NCBI GenBank assembly: GCA_964513465.1
Contig: CAZEMR010000036.1
Span: forward strand, 1 to 30,645
DNA: 30,645 bases
Reading direction: 5' to 3'
DNA from: CAZEMR01 sp964513465
GTDB taxonomy: Bacteria > Bacteroidota > Ignavibacteria > Kapaibacteriales > UBA2268
This document shows positions 22,750 through 30,645 of this stretch, in pieces. How positions within the stretch are numbered: position 1 is the stretch's first letter; every line of letters starts with the position of its first letter. Position numbers and translations under genes: made by a program. Below the pieces are notes generated by a model. The model was not told where the DNA came from, ran no database searches, and saw nothing but the letters and a program-made list of their open reading frames with translations.

Positions 22750-23670
22750 TTACAATTTAATTCGTTTAATATTCAGATTATCGAGATTCATCTCTCCCAC
22801 TCCCATATCGCCTGCTATTGCGATATACTCGGCCGCCGATGGCTCCGCTCCGAATATCTTCGCAGCGGCTGTATCGATTGCCACCATATCCCGCGCAATA
22901 AGCTGGGTTTTCATCACGCTGACGTCGTCGGTCGATACTCCGCGCGGGCCGTTGCGCAGCATCACGCGATAGGCATCGACTATGTTCAGATCGGGCGCGC
23001 GCCAGGTGGCAAAATCCGCAATGCACTGATGCAGGTCGTTTTTGTGCCAGTAGCGGCGATCCCAGACAATGCCCATCAGATTTTTCATAGCAATCGTCAG
23101 CTTGGCCGAGCCGTGGTTTTTCAGCACCGGAATATTGATGAATACGTCGTTTTCGAGAATAAGCTCATGCACCTTCGCGCTTTTGAGCTTCTTACCTTTC
23201 GGAATGCTTACATCCTGATAATAGCTCTCGCTGGCGCCGGATACGACGGTTGCGCCGGCCTGCTTTGCCGCACGCTCAATTCCGCTGCTGGAGTAGCATT
23301 CCGACCATTCGTCGCAGGTGTGGTCGAATACGTATACCTTTTTTGCGCCGGCTTCGTAGCAGGCCGAAATCACGCGCCCGACAAGCTCCGGATTGGTATT
23401 CGCGGCACGCTCGGGCGAAGCGTCCCATCCGATATTCGGCTTTACGACAACGGTCTGGCCTTTTCGGACGACCTTGCTCATTCCGCCCCAGGCCTTGATC
23501 GCCTCCTCGAACATCCGCGCCGCTCCGCCATTTTTTATGGCGATCATATCGTAAGGCTTTGCGCTGTTCGGGGCGGCCACTGCCAGCCGGTCGAGACTGC
23601 CGATAGTTCCGGCAGCTCCGGCTGCGAGTGCGGCCGTGAGGCTTTTCATCAGGAAATCTCTTCGCTTCAT
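22750..23670 (-). CDS. Tat-exported DUF362 protein
   Basis: 306 residues from the ATG at 23670 (GGGAAAA upstream). It opens with a twin-arginine signal: KRRDFLMKSLTAALAAGAAG. The rest is a full DUF362 domain: VKPNIGWDASPERAANTNPEL, a VYVFDHTC segment, ELILENDVFINIPVLKNHGSAK, LTIAMKNLMGIVWDRRYWH and a terminal part with DMVAIDTAAAKIFG. DUF362 proteins are often found next to, or fused with, ferredoxin domains; their reaction is not settled. The conserved KNxxG and DHT/HG residues are present. It is the first gene of a two-gene unit with the polyferredoxin, which suggests that it is a periplasmic redox partner of that membrane protein. It is divergent from the small membrane protein at 23834. 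Confidence 0.88.
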   Translation of the reverse strand: MKRRDFLMKSLTAALAAGAAGTIGSLDRLAVAAPNSAKPYDMIAIKNGGAARMFEEAIKAWGGMSKVVRKGQTVVVKPNIGWDASPERAANTNPELVGRVISACYEAGAKKVYVFDHTCDEWSECYSSSGIERAAKQAGATVVSGASESYYQDVSIPKGKKLKSAKVHELILENDVFINIPVLKNHGSAKLTIAMKNLMGIVWDRRYWHKNDLHQCIADFATWRAPDLNIVDAYRVMLRNGPRGVSTDDVSVMKTQLIARDMVAIDTAAAKIFGAEPSAAEYIAIAGDMGVGEMNLDNLNIKRIKL

Positions 23671-23833
23671 AATTTTCCCGGTATATTTATGCATACATAA
23701 TATTTTTGATTTTATCCATATAATATACAAACTCGAAAGAAATAATTCAATTTTTTTAATCCGATTTTTATTTTATCCCTGTGATTATTATATTTACGTG
23801 AATCCTAATAAATCATTTTGAACAAGGAAGCCT

Positions 23834-24340
23834 ATGGAAAACACTCTTACTATTGGCGGACGCAACCGCACGGTTGCAACCGCAATTCTTGATCTTTTCG
23901 CATTCACATTGATATTGTCCATACCCGCGATTTCGCACATGCTGAGCTTCCCGGTCTATCTGCTCGAGCCGATGCGGATTGTGCTGATACTGGCTATCCT
24001 GCATACATCGCGCCGGAATGCATACATGCTGGCGGTGGCGCTGCCGCTGTTCTCGGTACTTACATCCGGCCACCCGGTGATATACAAAGCCGGCCTGATA
24101 GCAGCCGAGCTCTCGCTTAATGTATGGCTGTTCTATCTGCTTGCGCGCCTTGTGAAAAATAAATTCGCGGTAATGGGCATCGCAATCGTATCAAGCAAGA
24201 TTATATATTACGCTGTCAAATTCGCACTGATCAGCGCTGCGGTGCTCGAGGGCGATCTTATCGCCACGCCGCTATATCTTCAGGCGCTGATGGCGGTGGC
24301 GCTGTCGGGATACGCATATCTGATGATGCGCAACCGATGA
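23834..24340 (+). CDS. Small polytopic membrane protein, possibly ECF S-component-like
   Basis: 168 residues with about six hydrophobic segments (near 17-35, 42-60, 66-80, 85-106, 112-133 and 145-163). AAGGAAG lies close before the ATG. The length and six-helix pattern resemble S components of ECF transporters, but no substrate motif is visible and I cannot assign it to a known family; the similarity is inference from topology only. The gene stands alone, with a strong terminator after it, and converges with rsmA. No ECF A/T genes are in the window. Confidence 0.6.
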   Translation: MENTLTIGGRNRTVATAILDLFAFTLILSIPAISHMLSFPVYLLEPMRIVLILAILHTSRRNAYMLAVALPLFSVLTSGHPVIYKAGLIAAELSLNVWLFYLLARLVKNKFAVMGIAIVSSKIIYYAVKFALISAAVLEGDLIATPLYLQALMAVALSGYAYLMMRNR

Positions 24341-24368
24341 CCGCATATATTTTAATAACGATTTAACG

Positions 24369-24390
24369 GAGGGGCCTCGGCCCCTTTTTT
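24369..24390 (+). terminator. Intrinsic terminator after the small membrane protein
   Basis: GGGGCC (24371-24376) pairs with GGCCCC (24379-24384) around a TC turn, extended by the A-T pair 24370/24385, followed by six T residues. A textbook intrinsic terminator on the plus strand, about 30 bases after the stop at 24340. Confidence 0.9.
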
Positions 24391-24421
24391 ATTGGGGGGA
24401 TTTCAGCGAAATAGAGATTTC

Positions 24422-24539
24422 CGCACCGTGCTCGCAGCATTAATGCACAGGTGCGTCAACTACAAGCTTTTCGGAGGGCTGAAGCCTTTTGTTGCGACTT
24501 CGATAGCCATCTGCAACAACAGACTTTAGCAAGCTGTAG
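24422..24539. repeat. Structured REP-like intergenic element
   Basis: The spacer between two convergent genes contains a series of nested or adjacent inverted repeats: CGCACC-GTGC (24422-24431) pairs with GCAC-A-GGTGCG (24445-24455), one bulged base; CTACAAGCTT (24460-24469) pairs with AAGCTGTAG (24531-24539) with one bulge; GGCT-GA-AGCC (24477-24486) is a short palindrome; and TTGTTGC (24489-24495) pairs with GCAACAA (24513-24519). A possible ACAG/CTGT stem overlaps the 3' part. The order can give a multi-branched fold. Such elements with GGCTGAAGCC-type palindromes are common interspersed REP-like repeats in many bacteria. It lies next to the rsmA stop (24545). Only one copy is certain in the window. 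Confidence 0.5.
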
Positions 24540-24544
24540 CGGCA

Positions 24545-25354
24545 TCAGCCGAGCATTTCATAAAGGCGGGCGAAATCTTCGACGGCCATCTGCTCCGGAC
24601 GGCGCGAGAAGTATTGCTCGATCTCCGTGCCGTGTTTATCGGTAAGCTCCGCTTTGCTCATGCCGGATTTTTGGGAAATATAGCTCTTCAGAGAATTGCC
24701 CAGCATCTTGCGGCGCTGGTTGAATGCCGCGCGCACTAAACGCATAATTTCGGTATATTTATCCGTATATTTCGACTCTTCGAAAAATTCCAGCCGAATG
24801 ACCGATGACGTCACCTTCGGCCGCGGAAAGAAACATCCCGGGGGTATATCGAACTGTATCCGCGAGCTTGCGGCCATTGCGCGGGCAACGCTCAGTATGC
24901 CGTATTCCTTGCTGCCGGGCCCGGAGTTGACGCGGCGGGCTACCTCTTTCTGGACTGTCAGCACGGCTGCGCGGATGTGGCCGGCGCTTTCGAATAATTT
25001 AAAAAAAATGTCGCTGGAAATATTGTACGGGATATTGCCTATCACGGCGAGCTTTTGGCCGTAGCGGGCCGAGAGTGCTCCGAGATCGATCTCGCGGAAA
25101 TCGCCGGAGATTATTTCGAATTGAGCATCTTTGAATTTTTCTTTTAATAATGCAATCGCCCGGATGTCGATATCGACGGCTGTCAGCCGGGCGCCGCTTT
25201 CTATCAGCAGTCCGGTGAGCGCGCCTTCGCCGGGGCCGATCTCGATCGTGGGCTCGTCGGGGCTTATATCAAGCGCACGGACGATCTTTGCGGCCATGTT
25301 GCGATCGGTCAGGAAGTTCTGACCAAGCGATTTTTTGGGTGCTAATCTGTCCAC
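24545..25354 (-). CDS. rsmA: 16S rRNA dimethyladenosine transferase RsmA
   Basis: 269 residues, usual length (also called KsgA). It dimethylates two adjacent adenines near the 3' end of 16S rRNA. Motifs: KKSLGQNFLTD at the N-terminus, AdoMet site IEIGPGEGALT, acidic VDID, GDFREID and the catalytic NIPYNISS (motif IV). The C-terminal PPGCFFPRPKVTSSVIRL and FNQRRKMLGNSL blocks are equally typical. The start is GTG at 25354-25352, five bases after the HIT-gene stop, so the two are co-transcribed; the closely spaced GTG fits translational coupling. The convergent spacer downstream holds a structured element and the terminator of the membrane-protein gene. Confidence 0.97.
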   Translation of the reverse strand: MDRLAPKKSLGQNFLTDRNMAAKIVRALDISPDEPTIEIGPGEGALTGLLIESGARLTAVDIDIRAIALLKEKFKDAQFEIISGDFREIDLGALSARYGQKLAVIGNIPYNISSDIFFKLFESAGHIRAAVLTVQKEVARRVNSGPGSKEYGILSVARAMAASSRIQFDIPPGCFFPRPKVTSSVIRLEFFEESKYTDKYTEIMRLVRAAFNQRRKMLGNSLKSYISQKSGMSKAELTDKHGTEIEQYFSRRPEQMAVEDFARLYEMLG

Positions 25355-25359
25355 AGGCT

Positions 25360-25866
25360 CTACTTATTCTTTGCAAAAATTTCCGACAGAATGCGCTGAG
25401 TATCTTCGAGCGACTGCGATACGACCTTGACGTCGGCGAATACGGCCATGAAGTTGGTGTCGCCGTCCCAGCGCGGCACGATGTGCATGTGTATATGCTC
25501 GGGCACCCCGGCTCCGGCGTTGCGGCCTGCGTTCATGCCGATGTTGAATCCATGGGGCTGGTATGCCTCTTTGAGCGCGGCGCAGCTTTCGCGTATGAGC
25601 ATCATCATTGCGGCCATTTCCTGTTCGGTCAGGCCGTCGAGCTCGCCGATGTGTCGGTATGGCGAGATAAGCATGTGGCCGTTGTTGTAGGGGAATTTAT
25701 TGAGCATTGCGAATACTTTTTCGCAACGTGCGACTACGAGCAACTCTGCGTCGCGATCGGGATTATTAGCGGCCTCGCAGAGGAAGCAGCTTTCCTTGCG
25801 CTTTTTTTCTTCGTCCTTGAATGTATCAATATATTTGGATCGCCAGGGCGACCATAGGATGTCCAT
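25360..25866 (-). CDS. HIT-family nucleotide hydrolase (Ap4A hydrolase-like)
   Basis: 168 residues. The signature H-x-H-x-H is present in VPEHIHMHIVPRW (H124, H126, H128), the middle one being the expected nucleophile. Other family blocks: KFPYNNGHMLISPYRHI (58-72), GFNIGMNAGRNAGAG (106-120), and CFLC (27-30), which in related proteins helps to bind zinc. HIT hydrolases of this size split dinucleoside polyphosphates or nucleoside phosphoramidates. The gene is directly upstream of rsmA, in the same transcript with a five-base gap. The stop is TAG. Upstream (25917-25944) lies the terminator of the preceding outer-membrane protein gene. Confidence 0.94.
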   Translation of the reverse strand: MDILWSPWRSKYIDTFKDEEKKRKESCFLCEAANNPDRDAELLVVARCEKVFAMLNKFPYNNGHMLISPYRHIGELDGLTEQEMAAMMMLIRESCAALKEAYQPHGFNIGMNAGRNAGAGVPEHIHMHIVPRWDGDTNFMAVFADVKVVSQSLEDTQRILSEIFAKNK

Positions 25867-25916
25867 AATTCACCGGAATAAATCTTGAAATAAAATATAT
25901 GTAAAAATAAAAAAAT

Positions 25917-25944
25917 AAGCGTCCGCGGCAAAACGCAGACGCTT
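25917..25944 (-). terminator. Terminator after the 25971-26783 outer-membrane protein gene
   Basis: On the minus strand AAGCGTC-x-GCG (25944-25934) pairs with CGC-x-GACGCTT (25927-25917), a stem of ten pairs with one internal mismatch, followed by ATTTTTTT. It ends the T9SS surface protein/outer-membrane protein transcript before the HIT-rsmA unit. The plus strand also carries a T run after the stem. Confidence 0.85.
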
Positions 25945-25970
25945 TTTTTAATTAAAATTATTTAAACAAA

Positions 25971-26783
25971 TCAGAGAGCGAAGCGAACATCAACGCCCAT
26001 CTGGATTGCGTTTACGCGCCAGTCTTCCGCGCTGGAAAGCTGGGTAACGCCGAAGTTATAGAATACATGCGGCACTACGTAGAATCCCTGGAAGAGTATT
26101 TCGTACTGAACGCCTGCTTTAACGCCGAGGCGCAGTCCGCTGCTTTCGGGGATATCGCCATCGGCGACCACGATTGTGCGGAAGTCGTCTTCATAGGTAT
26201 AGCCGGGTTTCTCGATAAACTGTGCTTCGAGCGGCTCTATGAGCGACATCTTCTGAGTGCGTGTAGAAGTCATCGTCAGGTCGATGGTCGGGCCGACAAC
26301 GATTCCGAAATTCGACTCAAAGAGATTCAGTTTATAAAGAGGTTCGAACGTAAGCATGTCATAAGCCACGTCGACAGTGTGTTCGGTCGATGAATAAATG
26401 ATCTGGTCGTTGCCCTGCGCATCGAGCACTCTCGAGGGATACTCATCACCTGTAACCTGCAGATTAGCCGGCATAGTGCTATAGAGCACTTTAAGGATGA
26501 TTGACGATTTTGATCTTGCCGGATCGCCGAGCAGATACTCAAAAGAAAGACCGGCATAAAAGCCGTTAGCTGATCCGCTCTGGAAATACGGGCAGAGAGG
26601 GTCGTCGACGAATGAGGCCAGATCGACGCTGTGCATCGAGCGATTGAATCCGACCACGGGGCCGATAAGGATCGGCGAACGTGTCTGGACTGGTGCAAGC
26701 GGGTCAGCAAGCTGAGCTTTGGCGTCAGTGATCTGTACCAGAATTAGTGCAAGTATTGCAAGAGGGAGTAAACGAAGTTTCAT
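25971..26783 (-). CDS. Outer-membrane beta-barrel protein
   Basis: 270 residues with a signal peptide (MKLRLLPLAILALILVQITDAKAQ). AGGTG lies about eight bases before the ATG. The chain has alternating strands and turns: ILIGPVVGFNRSMH, NGFYAGLSFEYLLGD, SSIILKVLYSTMP, VDVAYDMLTFEPLYKLNLF, FGIVVGPTIDLTMTS, LRLGVKAGVQYEILFQGFYVVPHVFYNFG and the last strand AIQMGVDVRFAL, ending on a short non-aromatic residue. It resembles the OmpA-barrel/porin-like proteins found in many Bacteroidota/Chlorobi; function unknown. It is 13 bases downstream of the large T9SS surface protein gene, so they are one transcript and may form a surface unit. Confidence 0.78.
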   Translation of the reverse strand: MKLRLLPLAILALILVQITDAKAQLADPLAPVQTRSPILIGPVVGFNRSMHSVDLASFVDDPLCPYFQSGSANGFYAGLSFEYLLGDPARSKSSIILKVLYSTMPANLQVTGDEYPSRVLDAQGNDQIIYSSTEHTVDVAYDMLTFEPLYKLNLFESNFGIVVGPTIDLTMTSTRTQKMSLIEPLEAQFIEKPGYTYEDDFRTIVVADGDIPESSGLRLGVKAGVQYEILFQGFYVVPHVFYNFGVTQLSSAEDWRVNAIQMGVDVRFAL

Positions 26784-26796
26784 AGTCTACACCTGA

Positions 26797-29700
26797 TTAC
26801 TTAGAAATAAGGATTAATGAATTTCTGATTGTTTTCGTAGTCTTCAAAGAAACAATGTACGCGCCCGTGGGCAGCATACCGGTTTCAAATATAAGTGAAT
26901 GTTTGCCTTTTTTCAAATTTAAATTGGATTTGAGTGTAAATAATTTGCCATCCATGCCGATTAGTTCGATATCTACTTTGTCTTCTTCCGGTAGATATAC
27001 CTCGATATTCAGCTCATCAGTAACCGGATTGGGAGCGATTTTCAATTTTGGTAAATTAGTAATTAATTTAACAGAACGCAAGTTAAAAATACATACATCA
27101 TTAATTTTTGCTTCGAAATTTGCGTTGCCGGGGTCGAAGCATGCATCGGACATCACCTCTATTGCCGCATTTTCCGAAGGGTCTTCGTCCAGCAATATCA
27201 TCAGCGGAATTGTGACGCTCCAGTCGAGGCCGCCGGAAAGGTCGACCATTTCTGCTGTGCGCACTTCGATCTCGCCGGGATGCTGAACTAAAGTCGCCGC
27301 AAGCTGCGTTTCAGAGGTTCCGTCGCTTATAATGATGTTCCCGCTTTCGTTCATCAGATGGAAGAATTTGTAGTCGACTTTTAACCTTAGGACAAATTCA
27401 ACAGCCTGATCGACAGCATCGGGATAGCTGCCGCTGAGTGTAAGCATCGTGGTGTCGCCCGGGGCCACTTCCATGTCGGCCACGGGATTGATTCTCATAG
27501 CAAAGCTCAGCGGATCGACCGCGTACTCCATCGTCCGCGAGATTGTATCGCTTATGATGGCGTCGATGCGGAGGTTGTCCGTCTGGCCCCGCGTTGCAAA
27601 TACCCGGATCGGATAGCGCAGCGCCGAATCCACAGGCAGAGCCTGCGGCAGCGCAGGGGCTGCGATCCATTCGGCAGTTCCGCCCGGACTGTCGAACGTT
27701 AATGATTGCAGTTCGAGGTCGACATTGCCGGTGTTCTCGTATACCGCCTCGAGCGTTGCCTCGTGGCAGCTTATGATCGAGGGCGGCGTTTCAAGCCGCG
27801 AATCCACGGATACGGTATCGCCGGGGATGGCATATCCCGAGATGACTACTTCGTCCGTAGCGCGCTGATAGTCGGGCATAGCGTCGTGCACGATTGAGAG
27901 TCTCACGCTGTGCTCGCCTATTGTTTCCGGAACGAAGCGCACATCGAGATAAACCGAAGAATCTGGTTTGATCTGAACATTTTTGAATGAATCTGTATCA
28001 AATTCGAAAGAACCAGTATCGCCGCCGGCTATATATACTGAGTCGATTGTCAGGGCTTCATTGCCGCCGGTTTTCAGAATAATTCCGCGCTTATCGCTCG
28101 AAGTAAACACCACAGTGGTATCGCAGCGAATATCGAATACTTCTATCGCGGGCAGAGTACCCCGGCCATGCAGCTCGATGCTCAGCGCCTCGTGCAGCGG
28201 CCAGTCGGTGGATAGCTGCGCAATTATGTTATAATCCTCGCGGGCCTGCGGGATATACACGAAGTCCAGCCGCATCGAATCGCCGGGGTGCATTATTTCG
28301 CCGATTCCTTCGATTAATTGAGTATTATTATCCGTATGAGTCTGTTCGGTGAACTGAATAAATTCGACATAAGTCCAGTCAGTGCCGTCGTTGGTCAGGT
28401 ATCTCGTTGCGGGATTGACCGTACCCACCCGGCGCGGCCCCCAATCGACGACTATCGAATTAATATTCGGCGCGATTCCGTTGCCCGATACAGTCAGTGT
28501 ATTTGATAATTTCAGACTATTGTCCGCATGAGCGACAGATTGGTAATTGCCTGTGGAATCAGGAGTAAAGCATACCGGCACAGCGATCTGCTCGCCCGGC
28601 AGCAGCCTTACCGGGAAAATGCCGTCCGGAATAAATTCGATTGCATCAGAAATCTGCGAAATCAGCAGCGAATCCACAATCATCGGCACATTGCCATTGT
28701 TGATTATATATATGGAATCACATTTGGTCTCGCCTATGCGGACTTCGCCGAAGTCGTGGCCGACGACGTCTATCGTTGCTGCGATCACATTGCCGCTGAT
28801 CGCAATTTCTTTGTTAATATCGCACTCGAATGCAAAGGCGATATTTGCCGTCATATCGGTCGAATCGCCCTTCGGCGTAAAGCATACCCATGCGGAAATC
28901 TCTTCGCCGGGATCGAGCCACAGCGGGGCATCACGGTTGTATTCGATTGTCACCCTCGGGTCGCCCGTATAATCGGCCGATTCGAGGTATATCGGATTGG
29001 GCGCATTATTTTTAATCGTGAAAGACTGACAGACGGAATCATGCCAGCTGATATTATCGAATCGGATTTCCGACGGAAGCTCAAGTCCACGCCGGGTATA
29101 CTGATAATCATAGGAAACTTTATTGCTGGTGTTGTCATAAACCTCGAAATTCAGCCGCCCGTCGGCAAAGGGATCATCGGGCCATGCGCGGAATGTGACG
29201 AAAGTCGATGTATCGGTCACCTCATCGAATTCATATATATAATTATATGTATTTTCTTTGATAATTCTGATAAAATTGAGTCCCGTGTTGATTGTGTCAG
29301 CGGTCTCGCGGATATAGCCCTCTATTCGGCCGCAATCAACCGTTGCGTGGATTTCGGGCTTGATCGTATCCTTAACGCCGGGGATATTAAGCGACGAACC
29401 CAGCGCCGTTGCGTAGGAATCTCTCAATCCGTATCCGTATATAATTCCGGAAAACTTGCCTGTAGTGCTGGTGATTTCGTGCTGGCCGGGGATAACATTC
29501 AAATGAGCCCAGTATAAATCAGTATTTATAATATTATTATTCGCAATCGGAGTGAATCCGGTCATCAGTTTGCCGTCGAACCGCAGTGTCGGCAGCGATG
29601 CTGCATCGGCTACCAGCAGCACTCCATGACCGACGTACTGATCCGCCCGTGCGAAATTCTCGGGCGTCAGGAACAGTATTCTCGATACGAATTGCTCCAC

Positions 29701-30645
29701 CGGAGGCAGCAGCACAAGGCAGGGGTCGAACTCCAGATTGTCGGCTTCATCGCCGGAATGCATCATCATCTGGCCAATCTGCACAGGATTGTTCGATACC
29801 CAGAGCACCGGCTCGTTGATATACGAGCGGGTCGCAGTCCAGCCAGCGCCGTTGAGCGCAATTTCGTCGTCGCCGGAGGCCTTATACATCCTGACATATG
29901 TAAATGGATAGTAACTGGTCAGTTTGAAAAAATCGCCCTTGCCATTGACCGAAAACGGAAGCGATACGAATCGAGTACCCCAGGACTTCACCGGCGGTAG
30001 CTGCTCGACGATATGATCTTTAGAATCGAACGGATATGGCAGGTTCTGAGGCACCGCAGTGCGCATATGTCCGCTGATAACACCCACAGGTTTATCGCTG
30101 TAGACAATAGTGCCGCTGAGGTCGCCGGTTCCGCGCGCCCCCTTATGTGACTTCACCAGATAGGTATCGCCTGTATTGAGCACTTCGGTGTATTCTTCAT
30201 AGGTCTGCTTGGCGCCTTCGGTCATTGCCTTTGGCTGGAAGCGGATCGTCGTATTGTCATATGCCGCCATCACCATAAACTCGCTGCGGCGGGGCTCGGT
30301 CAGAGTAGTCGAGTCGATAATCGGCCCGGGCCGGTTCAGGTAATACTGGTCGTTGGGCATACTCATTATCACATGGCGGGTGCCCCAGCGCGACACTGGA
30401 ATTGCCGAATAGCTGTCGCTAGTGGTGTACATGCTATTATAGCAATACACCGAAACAGGAAGCTCGGAGGTAATCTCGACCCCTTTGGGCAGCACCCGCT
30501 CCGAGGTGCGGTTTTCGATTGTGGGATCGACTGTGATGATAGTCACTTCGTCCGGCCTGACGTGGTAGGTCTTGTCGGTCAGCATCGGCCCGCCGATAAC
30601 CACGTCGGTTTCGTATGCCGAACTGATGAATAATCGCAGATAGAT
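26797..30645 (-). CDS. Giant T9SS surface protein with IgGFc-binding-like and choice-of-anchor-D domains, partial
   Basis: At least 1282 residues; the frame is open to the right edge (YLRLFISSAYETDVVIGG upstream of any Met), so the N-terminus and signal peptide are outside the window and the GTG at 30603 is not the start. Residues about 1-400 match the IgGFc-binding-protein N-terminal domain: PVSVYCYNSMYTTSDSYSAIPVSRWGTRHVIMS, later LVLLPPVEQFVSRILFLTP. Residues about 520-960 contain four or five choice-of-anchor-D (ASH/MSP-like) modules, each with a D-F-G-x-V or similar opening and a F-x-P-D/G-D/E segment. A final beta-sandwich precedes the T9SS type A sorting domain: LKIAPNPVTDELNIEVYL, then VDIELIGMDGKLF and LPTGAYIVSLKT. 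Expected to be exported and surface-anchored by T9SS; an adhesin-like role is inference. It is co-transcribed with the outer-membrane protein downstream. Confidence 0.9.
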   Translation of the reverse strand: MYLRLFISSAYETDVVIGGPMLTDKTYHVRPDEVTIITVDPTIENRTSERVLPKGVEITSELPVSVYCYNSMYTTSDSYSAIPVSRWGTRHVIMSMPNDQYYLNRPGPIIDSTTLTEPRRSEFMVMAAYDNTTIRFQPKAMTEGAKQTYEEYTEVLNTGDTYLVKSHKGARGTGDLSGTIVYSDKPVGVISGHMRTAVPQNLPYPFDSKDHIVEQLPPVKSWGTRFVSLPFSVNGKGDFFKLTSYYPFTYVRMYKASGDDEIALNGAGWTATRSYINEPVLWVSNNPVQIGQMMMHSGDEADNLEFDPCLVLLPPVEQFVSRILFLTPENFARADQYVGHGVLLVADAASLPTLRFDGKLMTGFTPIANNNIINTDLYWAHLNVIPGQHEITSTTGKFSGIIYGYGLRDSYATALGSSLNIPGVKDTIKPEIHATVDCGRIEGYIRETADTINTGLNFIRIIKENTYNYIYEFDEVTDTSTFVTFRAWPDDPFADGRLNFEVYDNTSNKVSYDYQYTRRGLELPSEIRFDNISWHDSVCQSFTIKNNAPNPIYLESADYTGDPRVTIEYNRDAPLWLDPGEEISAWVCFTPKGDSTDMTANIAFAFECDINKEIAISGNVIAATIDVVGHDFGEVRIGETKCDSIYIINNGNVPMIVDSLLISQISDAIEFIPDGIFPVRLLPGEQIAVPVCFTPDSTGNYQSVAHADNSLKLSNTLTVSGNGIAPNINSIVVDWGPRRVGTVNPATRYLTNDGTDWTYVEFIQFTEQTHTDNNTQLIEGIGEIMHPGDSMRLDFVYIPQAREDYNIIAQLSTDWPLHEALSIELHGRGTLPAIEVFDIRCDTTVVFTSSDKRGIILKTGGNEALTIDSVYIAGGDTGSFEFDTDSFKNVQIKPDSSVYLDVRFVPETIGEHSVRLSIVHDAMPDYQRATDEVVISGYAIPGDTVSVDSRLETPPSIISCHEATLEAVYENTGNVDLELQSLTFDSPGGTAEWIAAPALPQALPVDSALRYPIRVFATRGQTDNLRIDAIISDTISRTMEYAVDPLSFAMRINPVADMEVAPGDTTMLTLSGSYPDAVDQAVEFVLRLKVDYKFFHLMNESGNIIISDGTSETQLAATLVQHPGEIEVRTAEMVDLSGGLDWSVTIPLMILLDEDPSENAAIEVMSDACFDPGNANFEAKINDVCIFNLRSVKLITNLPKLKIAPNPVTDELNIEVYLPEEDKVDIELIGMDGKLFTLKSNLNLKKGKHSLIFETGMLPTGAYIVSLKTTKTIRNSLILISK

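Noticed and set aside
22744..23700. Plus-strand 318-codon frame antisense to DUF362
   Set aside because: Shadow of the Tat-DUF362 gene, which has a full domain and signal.
28528..29517. Long plus-strand open frame antisense to the giant T9SS protein
   Set aside because: No recognisable domain or Shine-Dalgarno; the minus strand carries a clear multi-domain protein over the same bases.
1..30645. tRNA, rRNA, CRISPR, insertion sequence or prophage genes
   Set aside because: None could be seen: no tRNA-like cloverleaf, no direct-repeat array, no transposase or integrase motif.

Overview
The window looks like a chromosomal segment of a Gram-negative member of the Bacteroidota/Chlorobi (FCB) superphylum, possibly near the Ignavibacteria/Kapabacteria side. 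Two proteins carry C-terminal type IX secretion (T9SS) sorting domains, and a third, cut by the left edge, is a large secreted beta-helix protein. There are several small outer-membrane beta-barrels and a lipoprotein with a lipobox. Several genes have a recognisable Shine-Dalgarno sequence (for example AGGAG six bases before the ATG at 2859), which is less typical of classical Bacteroidetes. The taxonomic placement is inference; there is no rRNA in the window.

Layout. 1-2859 (minus): secreted beta-helix protein cut by an in-frame TAA at 253-255 while its frame stays open to the window edge. 3111-4482 (plus): ruvB and a small cupin. 4515-5347 (minus): a periplasmic TolB-N/CsgG-like protein and an orphan HPt phosphotransfer protein. 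5484-5917 (minus): RNase P RNA, recognised from its conserved core and a 14-bp P1 helix. 6039-7061 (plus): HDAC-family zinc deacetylase. 7362-9135 (plus): an AT-rich pair, a 17-cysteine secreted protein and a T9SS cargo protein, closed by a bidirectional terminator. 9209-10805 (minus): COG1579 zinc-ribbon coiled-coil protein and Nif3-like protein. 11010-11720 (plus): outer-membrane protein.

11734-14016 (minus) is an AT-rich restriction-modification module: an NgoMIV-family endonuclease with an intact active site and CCGG-reading motif, and an SPPY-type amino-methyltransferase. It fits tightly between two outer-membrane-protein genes. 14087-19511 (minus) holds the second outer-membrane protein, a PHP-domain/GT4 glycosyltransferase fusion, an RsbW-like kinase with its STAS antagonist, and a membrane-anchored metallophosphoesterase. 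19600-20394 (minus) is a lipoprotein whose frame is split by a TAG directly followed by ATG. 20539-21093 (plus) is a thioredoxin-like protein. 21124-23670 (minus) is a DUF362 Tat protein plus a six-cluster membrane polyferredoxin. 23834-24340 (plus) is a small membrane protein. A REP-like structured intergenic element follows, then rsmA, a HIT hydrolase, an outer-membrane protein and a 1282+ residue IgGFc-binding/choice-of-anchor-D T9SS surface protein that runs off the right edge.

Housekeeping functions (RuvB, RNase P, RsmA, Nif3, HIT) are interleaved with surface/secretion genes. The most unusual points are the two in-frame stops inside exported proteins, the Cys-rich/T9SS pair, the pairing of an NgoMIV-type nuclease with an SPPY methyltransferase, the PHP-GT fusion, and the structured element beside rsmA.
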